Positions 26,433-34,313 of a DNA stretch of 34,562 nt are shown here, one piece after another. The stretch lies in the NCBI GenBank assembly GCA_027459605.1, contig DAIDHR010000023.1, forward strand, positions 1-34,562, read 5' to 3'. Within the stretch, counting starts at the first letter, position 1. The number at the start of each line of letters is the position of its first letter. The position numbers and the translations under genes were made by a program. The stretch comes from Alphaproteobacteria bacterium (GTDB taxonomy: Bacteria > Pseudomonadota > Alphaproteobacteria > UBA9655). The notes below the pieces were generated by a model. That model did no database searches. It was given only the letters and a program-made list of their open reading frames with translations, and was not told the origin of the DNA.

Positions 26433-27329
26433 ATGAATAATACAGCCTTAGCGGCAATTGCAGTAGGGGGTGGGCTTTTAAGTTCCATCCTTTCCCTTTT
26501 TCCCCTCTTTCCAATTCCTCTTCTTGCTCCTCTCCCTCTTTTTCTTATAGGACTTGGGGTTGGATTAAGGCCTATGTATGTGGCAGGGGGGGTGGCAAGC
26601 CTGTTTGTCCTTCTTTTAGAAGGACCTTTTCCTGCCGCTGAGTTCTTTATTTTTTTTGCTCTCGGACCTAGTTTCTTGATTTATAGAGCTCTTTTAAAGC
26701 GTAAAAAATCATCTGGCGAGATTAAATGGTATCCTTCTTCACTTCTTTTAAGAGATCTTACAACTATCTCGAGCACTGTTATGCTTCTTGCTCTGGCCGC
26801 TTACATCTACGTTATTAAAGGGTGGGATGTCACCATAGTGGTTAAAAACTTTCTCAAAGCAATTGACCCCGAGGGGCAACTAAAAGATATGGAGCCCCTT
26901 ATCACACAAATTATCCCGTTTTTACCTGGCTTATTTGCTTTCTGGTGGGGATTGATGATGCTCATCAATGGTGCTCTTGCTCAAGGTCTTTTAGTAAGGT
27001 TTAAACGAAACTTGCGCCCTTCCCCTTCCTTTCAAGATCTTGAGGCGCCAAGAGTTTTTTTAATCCTTCTGGGGATCTCATTTATTCTTTCCTTAATTGG
27101 TGTTGGTTACCTTGGCCTTTTAGGAAAAAATTCAGTTCTTATTTTTGCCTTTCCTTTTTTCCTCATTGGCTTAAGCCTCGTCCACAGATGGTTTCATAAG
27201 ACTTCTTTTGCAACCTTAGGATTGACTGTATTTTACTTTGTTCTTCTTGTTTTTTTCTGGCCCGTTGTATTTGTTATTCTCTTGGGAATTTTAAAACCCT
27301 GGATTGAAAAATCCATCTCATCAAACTAA
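26433..27329 (+). CDS. DUF2232 multi-pass membrane protein
   Basis: This 298-residue, very hydrophobic protein has about eight membrane segments. Examples are GGGLLSSILSLFPLFPIPLL near the start and VFYFVLLVFFWPVVFVILLG at the end. It fits DUF2232 (YybS-like), which sits between rpsR and rplI in many alphaproteobacteria. The function is unknown. It starts 6 bases after rpsR, with AAGG upstream, so it is part of the ribosomal operon. Confidence 0.8.
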   Translation: MNNTALAAIAVGGGLLSSILSLFPLFPIPLLAPLPLFLIGLGVGLRPMYVAGGVASLFVLLLEGPFPAAEFFIFFALGPSFLIYRALLKRKKSSGEIKWYPSSLLLRDLTTISSTVMLLALAAYIYVIKGWDVTIVVKNFLKAIDPEGQLKDMEPLITQIIPFLPGLFAFWWGLMMLINGALAQGLLVRFKRNLRPSPSFQDLEAPRVFLILLGISFILSLIGVGYLGLLGKNSVLIFAFPFFLIGLSLVHRWFHKTSFATLGLTVFYFVLLVFFWPVVFVILLGILKPWIEKSISSN

Positions 27330-27395
27330 GTGTTGTTTCTTCGCTTTAAACTTGTTAGATAAAAGTAAAGTTGACTTAGTCTAGGAGCTTGTCTT

Positions 27396-27896
27396 ATGGA
27401 AGTTATTCTCTTACAACGTATTGAAAAGTTGGGTAAAATGGGTGATGTGGTTAAGGTTAGACCCGGCTATGCTCGTAATTTTCTTTTACCAAAGAAGGTG
27501 GCCTTACGGGCAACAAAAGAAAACATTAGTCATTTTGAAAAAGAAAAAGAAAATCTTGAAAAATTAAATCTAAAGCATAAAGAAGAAGCTGAAACCTTAG
27601 GCAAGCGGTTGGAAGGGACGACGGTCACTCTCATTCGTCAAGCCAGTGAAGGGGGGCAGCTTTATGGATCAGTCAGTGCCCGGGATATTGCCGAAGGCTT
27701 AAAACGAGAGCATGTCACAAAAAGCAATGTCCGGATTGACCACCCCATCAAAACAATCGGAATTCATGTTGTTCGAGTCCAACTTCATCCTGAAGTTACG
27801 CTAACATTGACCGTCAACGTTGCTATGTCTGAAGACGAAGCTAAAGCTCAAGCAAAGACTGTCGAAACGATCGCTTCGGGTGCTGAAGACAAGTAG
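27396..27896 (+). CDS. rplI: 50S ribosomal protein L9
   Basis: This 166-residue L9 has the N-domain MEVILLQRIEKLGKMGDVV followed by KPGYARNFLLPKK-like RPGYARNFLLPKKVALRAT. A long connecting helix (FEKEKENLEKLNLKHKEEAE) and the C-domain come next (LYGSVSARDIAEGL, IKTIGIHVVRVQLHPEV). AGGAG lies about 8 bases upstream. A gap of 66 bases separates it from the DUF2232 gene. Confidence 0.96.
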   Translation: MEVILLQRIEKLGKMGDVVKVRPGYARNFLLPKKVALRATKENISHFEKEKENLEKLNLKHKEEAETLGKRLEGTTVTLIRQASEGGQLYGSVSARDIAEGLKREHVTKSNVRIDHPIKTIGIHVVRVQLHPEVTLTLTVNVAMSEDEAKAQAKTVETIASGAEDK

Positions 27897-28014
27897 ACCC
27901 TTTGTCCAGAGTGGTATTTTTGTCTATAGAAAACAAGCTATTTTAAACCATAGGAAGTTAGTTGCCTTCCTGAATATGGATTTACATACCGACTACTGTT
28001 ATCGGAGATAACCT

Positions 28015-29535
28015 GTGAGTGCCATTTTAAAACCTCAATTTGACCCTCAAATGGCTCTCAGCATCCCCGATGTTACGAGCAACCTTGTTCAAGAGAAGGA
28101 AACCTCCAATAACTTTGAAAGACTTCCTCCCCATAGCCTCGAAGCAGAGCAAGCCCTCTTAGGAGCACTCCTTCATAATAATTTGGCTTTTGAAAAAGTC
28201 GCCGAATTTTTAAGACCTGATCATTTTTCCGATCCAACCCATGGCCGTATTTTTGAAGCTATTAGTAATCTTATTACCCGGGGACATATTGCTGATCCCA
28301 TTACTCTTAAAGAATATTTTGATCGAGATGACTCATTATCTGAAGTTGGGGGAGGGCAATATCTTGCTCATCTTGCTGGTTCTGTCATTTCCATCATTAA
28401 TGCAGAGGATTATGGACGAAAAATCTATGATTTCTACTTAAGGCGCCAGCTCATAGATGTCGGAGAAGGCGTTGTTAATGAAGCACATACCTATGATTTA
28501 GACATAACCGCCACCGATCAAATTGAAATCGCAGAAAAAAAGTTATTTGATCTGGCTACCGTTGGAAGCCAAGAGCGTGGACTTCAAACCTTTTCTTCAG
28601 CTTTAAAACAAGCTCTAACAAGCGCAGATATAGCCCTAAAAAGAGAAAGTCATGTTGTCGGTGTTTCATCAGGTTTTAAAGAACTGGATAAATGCTTAGG
28701 AGGGTTTCATCCCTCTGACCTCATTATCCTCGCAGGCCGTCCCTCAATGGGAAAAACGGCACTTGCTACCAACTTGGCCTTTAATGCAGCCCGAGTAGCT
28801 TTGGAAAAAAAAGAGGGTGCTTCTGTTGCTTTTTTTTCCCTCGAAATGTCATCTGAGCAACTGGCTAACCGTATTTTGGGTCAGGAAGCTGGCCTCTCCT
28901 CTGACCTTATTCGGCGGGGAGATATCGGGAAATCTGATTTTCCTCGTCTTGTCGAGGTGTCCAATCGGCTTAATTCTTTGCCTTTCTTTATTGACGATAC
29001 ACCTGCTCTTTCTGTCCCAGCTTTAAGGACTCGGGCAAGGCGGTTAAAAAGGCAGGAAGGCCTTGGCATGATCGTTATTGACTATCTTCAACTTCTTTCA
29101 AACCCTGGGAAGAAAGCTGCAGATAACCGGGTTCTTGAGCTGTCTGAAATTACACGAAACCTTAAAGCTCTTGCAAAGGAGCTTAATGTTCCGGTTTTAG
29201 CCCTTTCTCAGCTTTCCCGTGCTGTAGAGCAACGGGATGATAAAAGACCCCAACTTTCTGATCTGAGAGAATCAGGATCCATTGAACAAGATGCTGACGT
29301 TGTCATGTTCGTTTATCGAGATGAATATTATCTTTCTCGCAAAAAGCCAACCGGAAGTGATGACAAAATAGCAGAATGGGAGAAGTCCCTAAACGCAGTA
29401 GCCAACGTTGCAGAAGTCATTATTGCCAAACAGCGGCATGGTCCTATTGGAACTGTAAAATTGCACTTTGAAGGGAGACTTACAAAATTCTCTGATCTGG
29501 CAGATCCGACTCACTTTCCGGTGCACTATGGGTAA
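28015..29535 (+). CDS. dnaB: Replicative DNA helicase DnaB
   Basis: DnaB is the hexameric 5'-3' helicase at the fork. It has 506 residues from GTG 28015, with GGAG (28004-28007) 7 bases before. The N-terminal DnaG-binding domain starts at PPHSLEAEQALLGALL. The RecA-like domain has Walker A GRPSMGKTALA, Walker B MIVIDYLQLLS, SQLSRAVEQR and DLRESGSIEQDADVVMF. The first 35 residues are a variable extension. alr starts within its last codons. Confidence 0.97.
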   Translation: MSAILKPQFDPQMALSIPDVTSNLVQEKETSNNFERLPPHSLEAEQALLGALLHNNLAFEKVAEFLRPDHFSDPTHGRIFEAISNLITRGHIADPITLKEYFDRDDSLSEVGGGQYLAHLAGSVISIINAEDYGRKIYDFYLRRQLIDVGEGVVNEAHTYDLDITATDQIEIAEKKLFDLATVGSQERGLQTFSSALKQALTSADIALKRESHVVGVSSGFKELDKCLGGFHPSDLIILAGRPSMGKTALATNLAFNAARVALEKKEGASVAFFSLEMSSEQLANRILGQEAGLSSDLIRRGDIGKSDFPRLVEVSNRLNSLPFFIDDTPALSVPALRTRARRLKRQEGLGMIVIDYLQLLSNPGKKAADNRVLELSEITRNLKALAKELNVPVLALSQLSRAVEQRDDKRPQLSDLRESGSIEQDADVVMFVYRDEYYLSRKKPTGSDDKIAEWEKSLNAVANVAEVIIAKQRHGPIGTVKLHFEGRLTKFSDLADPTHFPVHYG

Positions 29536-30667
29536 GATATCCTTTCCCCACCCTCCCTCCGTTCCTTTAGCCCTTATCATTGATTTGGATGCTGTGGCTT
29601 ATAATTACCGGATGTTTTGTGCCCATGTGAAAAAAGGGACACTTTGCGCGGCTGTTCTTAAAGCAAATGCCTACGGAATGGGTGTTAAGGAAGTCACGAG
29701 TCGTCTTTACCAGGAGGGATGCCGCCATTTTTTCATGGCTCATCTTACGGAAGCTATTGAAATCAAAAGTTTTTTAAGTCAGGATTCATTTATTTATGTC
29801 CTAAACGGCCTTCGTCGAGGGGATGAAGACGTTTATGCCTATTATAATCTTATACCCGTTCTTGGAGATCCCCACCAAATCCATACCTGGAATACCTTTT
29901 GCCAAAAAAAACAACAATATCTCAAAGCTGCTCTTCAATTTGACACTGGGCTGAACCGGACGGGACTTTCTGTAAAGGCAGCGCAAGGGCTGGGCCTTTT
30001 GCAAATCTCCCATATGGAAATTATCTGTATCATGAGCCATTTGGCCTGCACATACCAACCCTCCCATCCGATGAATGAAGCTCAAAGGATTGCTTTCGAT
30101 GCCCTCCGCAAGCGTTTTCCTTTTGCCCTTGGTAGTCTTGCTAACAGCGGAGGCTTCTTTTTAGGGCAAGCGCATCACTATGATATGATTCGTTTGGGGC
30201 TTGCCCTTACTGGGTGTCGTACGGCCGTTCCTCACGGAGACTATGTATTAAAACCTGCCATTAAAGCTTACGCTCAAGTGCTACAAATTAACGACATCGC
30301 TCCCGGAGACTCCATTGGATATGATGCAACGTTTGTTGCATCCAGGGCTTCTCGAATTGCAACCTTAGGTGTAGGCTATGCTGATGGATATTTAAGATGC
30401 TTAGGAAATCGGGGAGAAGTTTGTTTTGAAGGACATAAGCTACCGGTTGTGGGAAGGGTATCTATGGATTTACTAACCGTAGACATAACCCAAGTCCCCT
30501 CTAATAAAATACAACCCGGTGATTGGGTTGAACTTTTTGGCGACAACCTATTAATAGATCATCTCGCCGAAAGAGCAGAGACCATCCCTTGGGAAATTTT
30601 GACGCGCCTTGGTTCTCGTTTTGAGCGGTTTTATATAAGTCAAAAGCAAGTTAAGGAGGCTGTGTGA
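29528..30667 (+). CDS. alr: Alanine racemase
   Basis: This PLP enzyme makes D-alanine for peptidoglycan. It has 379 residues from ATG 29528, overlapping dnaB by 8 bases. A start at 29468 would lie 60 bases further inside dnaB. The PLP lysine is in AAVLKANAYGMG. The second catalytic base, Tyr, is in DSIGYDATFVA, and the C-terminal domain has LGVGYADGYLR and GRVSMDLLTVDIT. dnaB-alr is a frequent neighbour pair in alphaproteobacteria. Confidence 0.96.
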   Translation: MGKISFPHPPSVPLALIIDLDAVAYNYRMFCAHVKKGTLCAAVLKANAYGMGVKEVTSRLYQEGCRHFFMAHLTEAIEIKSFLSQDSFIYVLNGLRRGDEDVYAYYNLIPVLGDPHQIHTWNTFCQKKQQYLKAALQFDTGLNRTGLSVKAAQGLGLLQISHMEIICIMSHLACTYQPSHPMNEAQRIAFDALRKRFPFALGSLANSGGFFLGQAHHYDMIRLGLALTGCRTAVPHGDYVLKPAIKAYAQVLQINDIAPGDSIGYDATFVASRASRIATLGVGYADGYLRCLGNRGEVCFEGHKLPVVGRVSMDLLTVDITQVPSNKIQPGDWVELFGDNLLIDHLAERAETIPWEILTRLGSRFERFYISQKQVKEAV

Positions 30668-31446
30668 TGGTGTGGGCTTTAGGGAGCATTGGAAGGGTTT
30701 TTCTTGACTTTTTAGCTTCCACGGGACGGCTTACCCTTTTTCTCATTCAATCTCTTTCACAGGGCTTACGCTCACCTTATTACTTTCATCAAATCTTTCG
30801 ACAGTTTTGGGAAATTGGATATCTTTCCTTACCTGTCGTTGGATTGACAGCCCTTTTTACAGGAATGGTCCTTGCCCTTCAAAGTTATACAGGCTTTTCC
30901 CGTTTCAACGCTGAAAATGCTATAGCAAGCGTGGTCGTATTAACCATGACTCGAGAGTTAGGTCCTGTTCTTGCAGGTCTGATGGTATCTGGACGTATTG
31001 GTGCTTCCATGGCTGCGGAAATTGGGACCATGCGAGTTACTGAACAAATTGACGCGCTTGTTACACTTTCAACAAACCCGTTCAAATACCTCATTACACC
31101 TCGCCTTTTAGGGGGAGTTGCCATGCTTCCCCTCCTTGTCCTCATTGCAGATATTATCGGTGTTTTTGGGGGATATCTTGTCAGTGTCTATCGACTTGGG
31201 TTTAATCCTGCCTCTTACATTAAACAAACTTTTGATTTCATGCATATGGATGATGTAACGTCTGGGCTTATTAAGGCAACTGTCTTTGGTTTTATTATCT
31301 CACTTATGGGCTGTTACCATGGCTTTAATTCAAAGGGCGGTGCTCAAGGTGTGGGAAAAGCAACAACTTATGCGGTTGTTTCTTCTTCAATCCTTATTCT
31401 TATTTCTAACTACCTCTTGACCTCATTTCTTTTTGAAAAAGGATAA
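30667..31446 (+). CDS. mlaE: MlaE-type phospholipid ABC transporter permease
   Basis: It has 259 residues from ATG 30667, which overlaps the alr stop, and AAGGAGG lies 7 bases upstream. A GTG at 30664 is also in frame. MlaE family signs are FTGMVLALQSYTGF, TRELGPVLAGLMVSGRIGAS, AEIGTMRVTEQIDAL and the C-terminal KGGAQGVGKATTYAVV. The family moves phospholipids between inner and outer membrane with MlaF (ATPase) and MlaD. Neither partner follows here: the next 284 bases lack a gene and then comes an unrelated transporter. The partners must be elsewhere, or the system is incomplete. Confidence 0.92.
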   Translation: MVWALGSIGRVFLDFLASTGRLTLFLIQSLSQGLRSPYYFHQIFRQFWEIGYLSLPVVGLTALFTGMVLALQSYTGFSRFNAENAIASVVVLTMTRELGPVLAGLMVSGRIGASMAAEIGTMRVTEQIDALVTLSTNPFKYLITPRLLGGVAMLPLLVLIADIIGVFGGYLVSVYRLGFNPASYIKQTFDFMHMDDVTSGLIKATVFGFIISLMGCYHGFNSKGGAQGVGKATTYAVVSSSILILISNYLLTSFLFEKG

Positions 31447-31730
31447 TGAAAAGCAAAGAAGAATCCACATCAAGATATAATTTCTTTTTTGGATTTTTCT
31501 TAAACTATGTTACAGTTTATGCTTAAATATGCTATGTGCTTATGTTTAACAATTCTTAGAAGAGAGGTTTTGCACTTTATAAAGCTTTTCAAAGAAAAAC
31601 TTGTATAGGAAATGGAATAAAACCCTTTATGAAAAACAACAACTTTTGCCACAATTTCAAGATCTTTGAAAAAAATAAAAAATCAGTAAAGTAAAATATA
31701 AATTAATAACTTATCAGAAGGAATCTATTG
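31447..31730. other. AT-rich intergenic region after mlaE
   Basis: This stretch of 284 bases has no convincing gene. A 26-codon frame starts at ATG 31446 in the overlap TAATG with the mlaE stop and ends in hydrophobic residues. It does not resemble MlaF and is too short to call. The ribosome site of the next gene (AAGGA, 31718-31722) closes the region. Confidence 0.5.
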
Positions 31731-33035
31731 ATGGGATTATTTAACAAATCAATTATTATATCATTATTCTGTAATTTATTCCATTTTTATGCTTTTTCAG
31801 TTTATGCGTTCTCGGCTGTTGTCCTCTCTCCGATCTTTTTTCCAGCAGAAAATATACAACTGACAAAAATATTAGGATTGACCACGTTCAGCATGACTCT
31901 TTTACTCCGACCTCTTGGAAGCATTATCTTTGGTCATATTGGAGATAGATATGGCCGTAAAACAGCACTCTCTTACTCCCTCATTGCCATTACTTTCGCA
32001 ACTGCTTGTATCGGATTAATTCCATCCTATGCCACAATTGGTTGGCTAAGTAGTTTGCTTTTAATATTATGTTTGATTGTTCAAGGCCTGTGCACGGGAG
32101 GACAATACACAGGAGCTATTATTTTCATTCAAGAACATTCTAAAAAAAATAGGGCAGCTTATGCTTGCGCAACAATGATAGCCATTGGAGTTTTTGGAAC
32201 TTTTCTTGGGACAGCTACATCTTTAGTATTTGATCGTATCACAGGCTTGGGTTGGGAATGGAGAGTCCCCTTTTTACTCACATTTGTAATGGGGATGTTC
32301 TTGCATTATTTCATGCACCATATGAAAGAAAGTCCTGAATTTTTAGAAAATAAAAATTTACATCCACCAAAAAAAGTACCCTTTATGGATATTCTGAAAA
32401 ATCATAAAAAGGTCCTGTGTTCTGCCATTTTCATATCAAGCATCCCTGTATCAATGTTTTATTTTGCTTCCATGTACATTCCCAATTTTTATATTGACCA
32501 AAATACAGATAGCTATACCTTCAACCCTCTTGGTTTAACGTGTATTGTGCAAATTTTATGCGTTATTCTTATTCCTTTATTTGGTTTAACTGCGGAGAAG
32601 CTCGGGAATGAACTTCAATTGAAAATAACCAGTTTTCTTTTAATCATAACTCCTGTTTTTATATTTTTTTATATGACACAGTTAAGCACGCTTGGTGGTT
32701 CGCTTTTTGGGATTATCCTTTTTAGTTGTTTTGCAGCTTTCTATTCTGGTCCCGCCCCTGCGTATTTATCTGAAAAATTTCCAGTTATAGGTCGTTATTC
32801 TGGTATGGGTGTAGGTATTTCAATTGGGGAAGGAATTTTTGGAGGATTTACTCAAATTGTCTGTGTTGCTCTTCAAGAATCTTTTAACTCCAAAATTGCT
32901 CCGGCCTATTTTATTATGTTTCTTGGAGCTCTTAGTTTCGGGGGAATTCTTCTCTCAAACACCAAAGCTCCATTTTTTAACAAAGGGAGACGACCTAAAT
33001 TTCTCTCTTCAGAAGATGCAATCCAAAAAACCTAG
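31731..33035 (+). CDS. MHS/ProP-type major facilitator symporter
   Basis: It has 434 residues from ATG 31731; TTG 31728 is in frame, and AAGGA sits 8 bases before the ATG. It has about 12 membrane segments. Metabolite:H+ symporter (ProP-like) signs are RPLGSIIFGHIGDRYGRKTAL between helices 2 and 3 (quoted as a 20-residue core from RPLGSIIFGHIGDRYGRKTA), GLCTGGQYTGA in helix 4, EWRVPFLLTF and MKESPEF. It would bring in a metabolite or osmolyte with protons. Many intracellular alphaproteobacteria carry multiple paralogues. It stands alone in AT-rich sequence and looks accessory. Confidence 0.88.
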   Translation: MGLFNKSIIISLFCNLFHFYAFSVYAFSAVVLSPIFFPAENIQLTKILGLTTFSMTLLLRPLGSIIFGHIGDRYGRKTALSYSLIAITFATACIGLIPSYATIGWLSSLLLILCLIVQGLCTGGQYTGAIIFIQEHSKKNRAAYACATMIAIGVFGTFLGTATSLVFDRITGLGWEWRVPFLLTFVMGMFLHYFMHHMKESPEFLENKNLHPPKKVPFMDILKNHKKVLCSAIFISSIPVSMFYFASMYIPNFYIDQNTDSYTFNPLGLTCIVQILCVILIPLFGLTAEKLGNELQLKITSFLLIITPVFIFFYMTQLSTLGGSLFGIILFSCFAAFYSGPAPAYLSEKFPVIGRYSGMGVGISIGEGIFGGFTQIVCVALQESFNSKIAPAYFIMFLGALSFGGILLSNTKAPFFNKGRRPKFLSSEDAIQKT

Positions 33036-33312
33036 GAATTATCAGGGAAAATTTTATTAAAAATTTAACTTGAAATTCCTCCCGAGATCTATTATAAAGG
33101 TAATGATCACTAGATTAACTCACAACATGAGGTGCTTTATGTTACCAAGAATGCCATAATTGAACAGGGAGGGGGTAAGCTAATACCTTACCTCTTTCCT
33201 AAGAGCAATAGGGGGGTGGGAATTACCTATGCTATAGGTTATAGGTTTTCTCTTGTGGGCTTACATTTGATACTATTTCACTTTTAGGTAATGAAGAAGG
33301 AAGGTAAAACAA

Positions 33313-33347
33313 GGTGTGTTGAATGTATTAGAATACATAAGTACACC
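33313..33347. repeat. Imperfect palindrome, family copy B
   Basis: The outer arms GGTGT/ACACC and inner arms ATGTATT/AATACAT make a long hairpin, followed by GGATTTTTAG. On the minus strand the core (33336-33323) reads GTATTCTAATACAT, one base different from copy A. Aligned on the plus strand, the right half also matches copy A (AT-AGTAC-CC). The T-run after it could make it a plus-strand terminator. Confidence 0.5.
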
Positions 33348-33438
33348 GGATTTTTAGCCAGATTCTTATGAGAAGGTGAATTAGTTAACATTTTACAACT
33401 GTTGCCCACAGCCCCCGTTGGCACTACCACAGAAAAAG

Positions 33439-33447
33439 TGTGGATAA
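33439..33447 (-). other. Perfect DnaA-box sequence
   Basis: The minus strand reads TTATCCACA, the consensus DnaA box. It is isolated: the nearest similar site (TTGCCCACA, 33402-33410) has two mismatches. It may be chance or a minor DnaA-binding site. Confidence 0.3.
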
Positions 33448-33740
33448 CTGCCGAAAGTTTTAAACGATAGTAACATCGCTGGTGGTTACTATAATGTTTC
33501 TTTTTAACGCCTCACAATATAGAGCCAAGGACTTATAATCCAAGAGATAGTCCCTCTTTCTTCCTACCACTATTCAAATACATGAGTTCGTCAGACCGCA
33601 GACTCTCTGTTCTCGTCAAATGTTAAAAACATCTTAGCAAATCAGTGCGAAAAATAGATTCATATCGTATTGATTATAAATTTTTGTTCTCTTTAACAGA
33701 AATCATTGAAGGGCATGTGATTTTAACTCTGTAAGAGCTC

Positions 33741-34214
33741 CTATGCAGCCTTACATTTTTTCTTCTTTTTGTGGCAAATTTTGCCATCAGGACAATCAGT
33801 ATCTGTTTCGCAATACTTCTGGCAAACCTTACTTTTCCCATTGCAATATAAGGGAGCAGTACAGTCACTCTCTGACTGACATTGTTTTAAACAAAGAGGG
33901 TACTTTGCTTCCTTTTCTGATAGTTCGTGGGTGCATAAATAATTCTCTGGGCAATCTTCTGAACCGGTACAAAAATGTTGACACAGGTTTAGTTGCGGGT
34001 GGCAATACCAAAGCAGGGGACAGTCCGATGATGATGTACACTTTTTAAAACAATATTTTTTTTCACTGATGAGATCTTGGGCGCACTGTTGGTTTGTTGA
34101 ACAAGCAGAATCATTTTCACAGGAATGGAGAGGTGGAGTTTTCGCTATAACTGTGCCTTGGCTAAGAAAAAATAGCCCCAAAACCATCAATTTATAGACT
34201 ATTGGTTTATACAT
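33741..34214 (-). CDS. Secreted 20-cysteine protein with five tandem cysteine modules
   Basis: It has 157 residues from ATG 34214, with GGAG 8 bases upstream. The frame opens at GTG 34220, too close to that site. A signal peptide (YKLMVLGLFFLSQG) has a likely cut after TVIA. The mature protein has 20 cysteines in strict order: five copies of C-x5-C-x5-C-x(6,10 or 13)-C separated by exactly three residues. The modules carry S/T-D-C before the second cysteine (SSSDC, GSEDC, SESDC, TDTDC). The last module ends in a Lys-rich tail (HKKKKKCKAA). The pattern recalls Cys-rich repeats seen in some bacterial and eukaryotic secreted proteins. The function is unknown; the likely location is the periplasm or outside the cell. 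Confidence 0.75.
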   Translation of the reverse strand: MYKPIVYKLMVLGLFFLSQGTVIAKTPPLHSCENDSACSTNQQCAQDLISEKKYCFKKCTSSSDCPLLWYCHPQLNLCQHFCTGSEDCPENYLCTHELSEKEAKYPLCLKQCQSESDCTAPLYCNGKSKVCQKYCETDTDCPDGKICHKKKKKCKAA

Positions 34215-34313
34215 TTTCACATCTCCACTTTTAATTTTTATGAGCTAAATTTATCATAAGTAAAAGACATTGCAAGCCTTTGACTTGATCAGAGCATCAT
34301 CAAAGCCACTCGT

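Larger units (their letters stand above)
33036..33740. other. 705-base region without a gene
   Basis: No ORF on either strand looks real. Visible items are an inverted repeat AGGAATT/AATTCCT (33034-33080), a stem GGTAAG/CTTACC near 33174-33195, a stem ACCTAT/ATAGGT near 33228-33243, the palindrome copy B (33313-33347) and one perfect DnaA-box sequence (33439-33447). I cannot match it to a known RNA class such as tmRNA, RNase P RNA or SRP RNA. Confidence 0.6.

Noticed and set aside
31446-31526. 26-codon ORF coupled to the mlaE stop as an mlaF or transporter remnant
   Set aside because: It is too short, it has no Walker motif, and its likeness to an MFS N-terminus is only general hydrophobicity.
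33402-33447. Replication origin with clustered DnaA boxes
   Set aside because: Only one of the two candidate boxes matches the consensus. There is no AT-rich unwinding repeat array and no origin-linked gene nearby.
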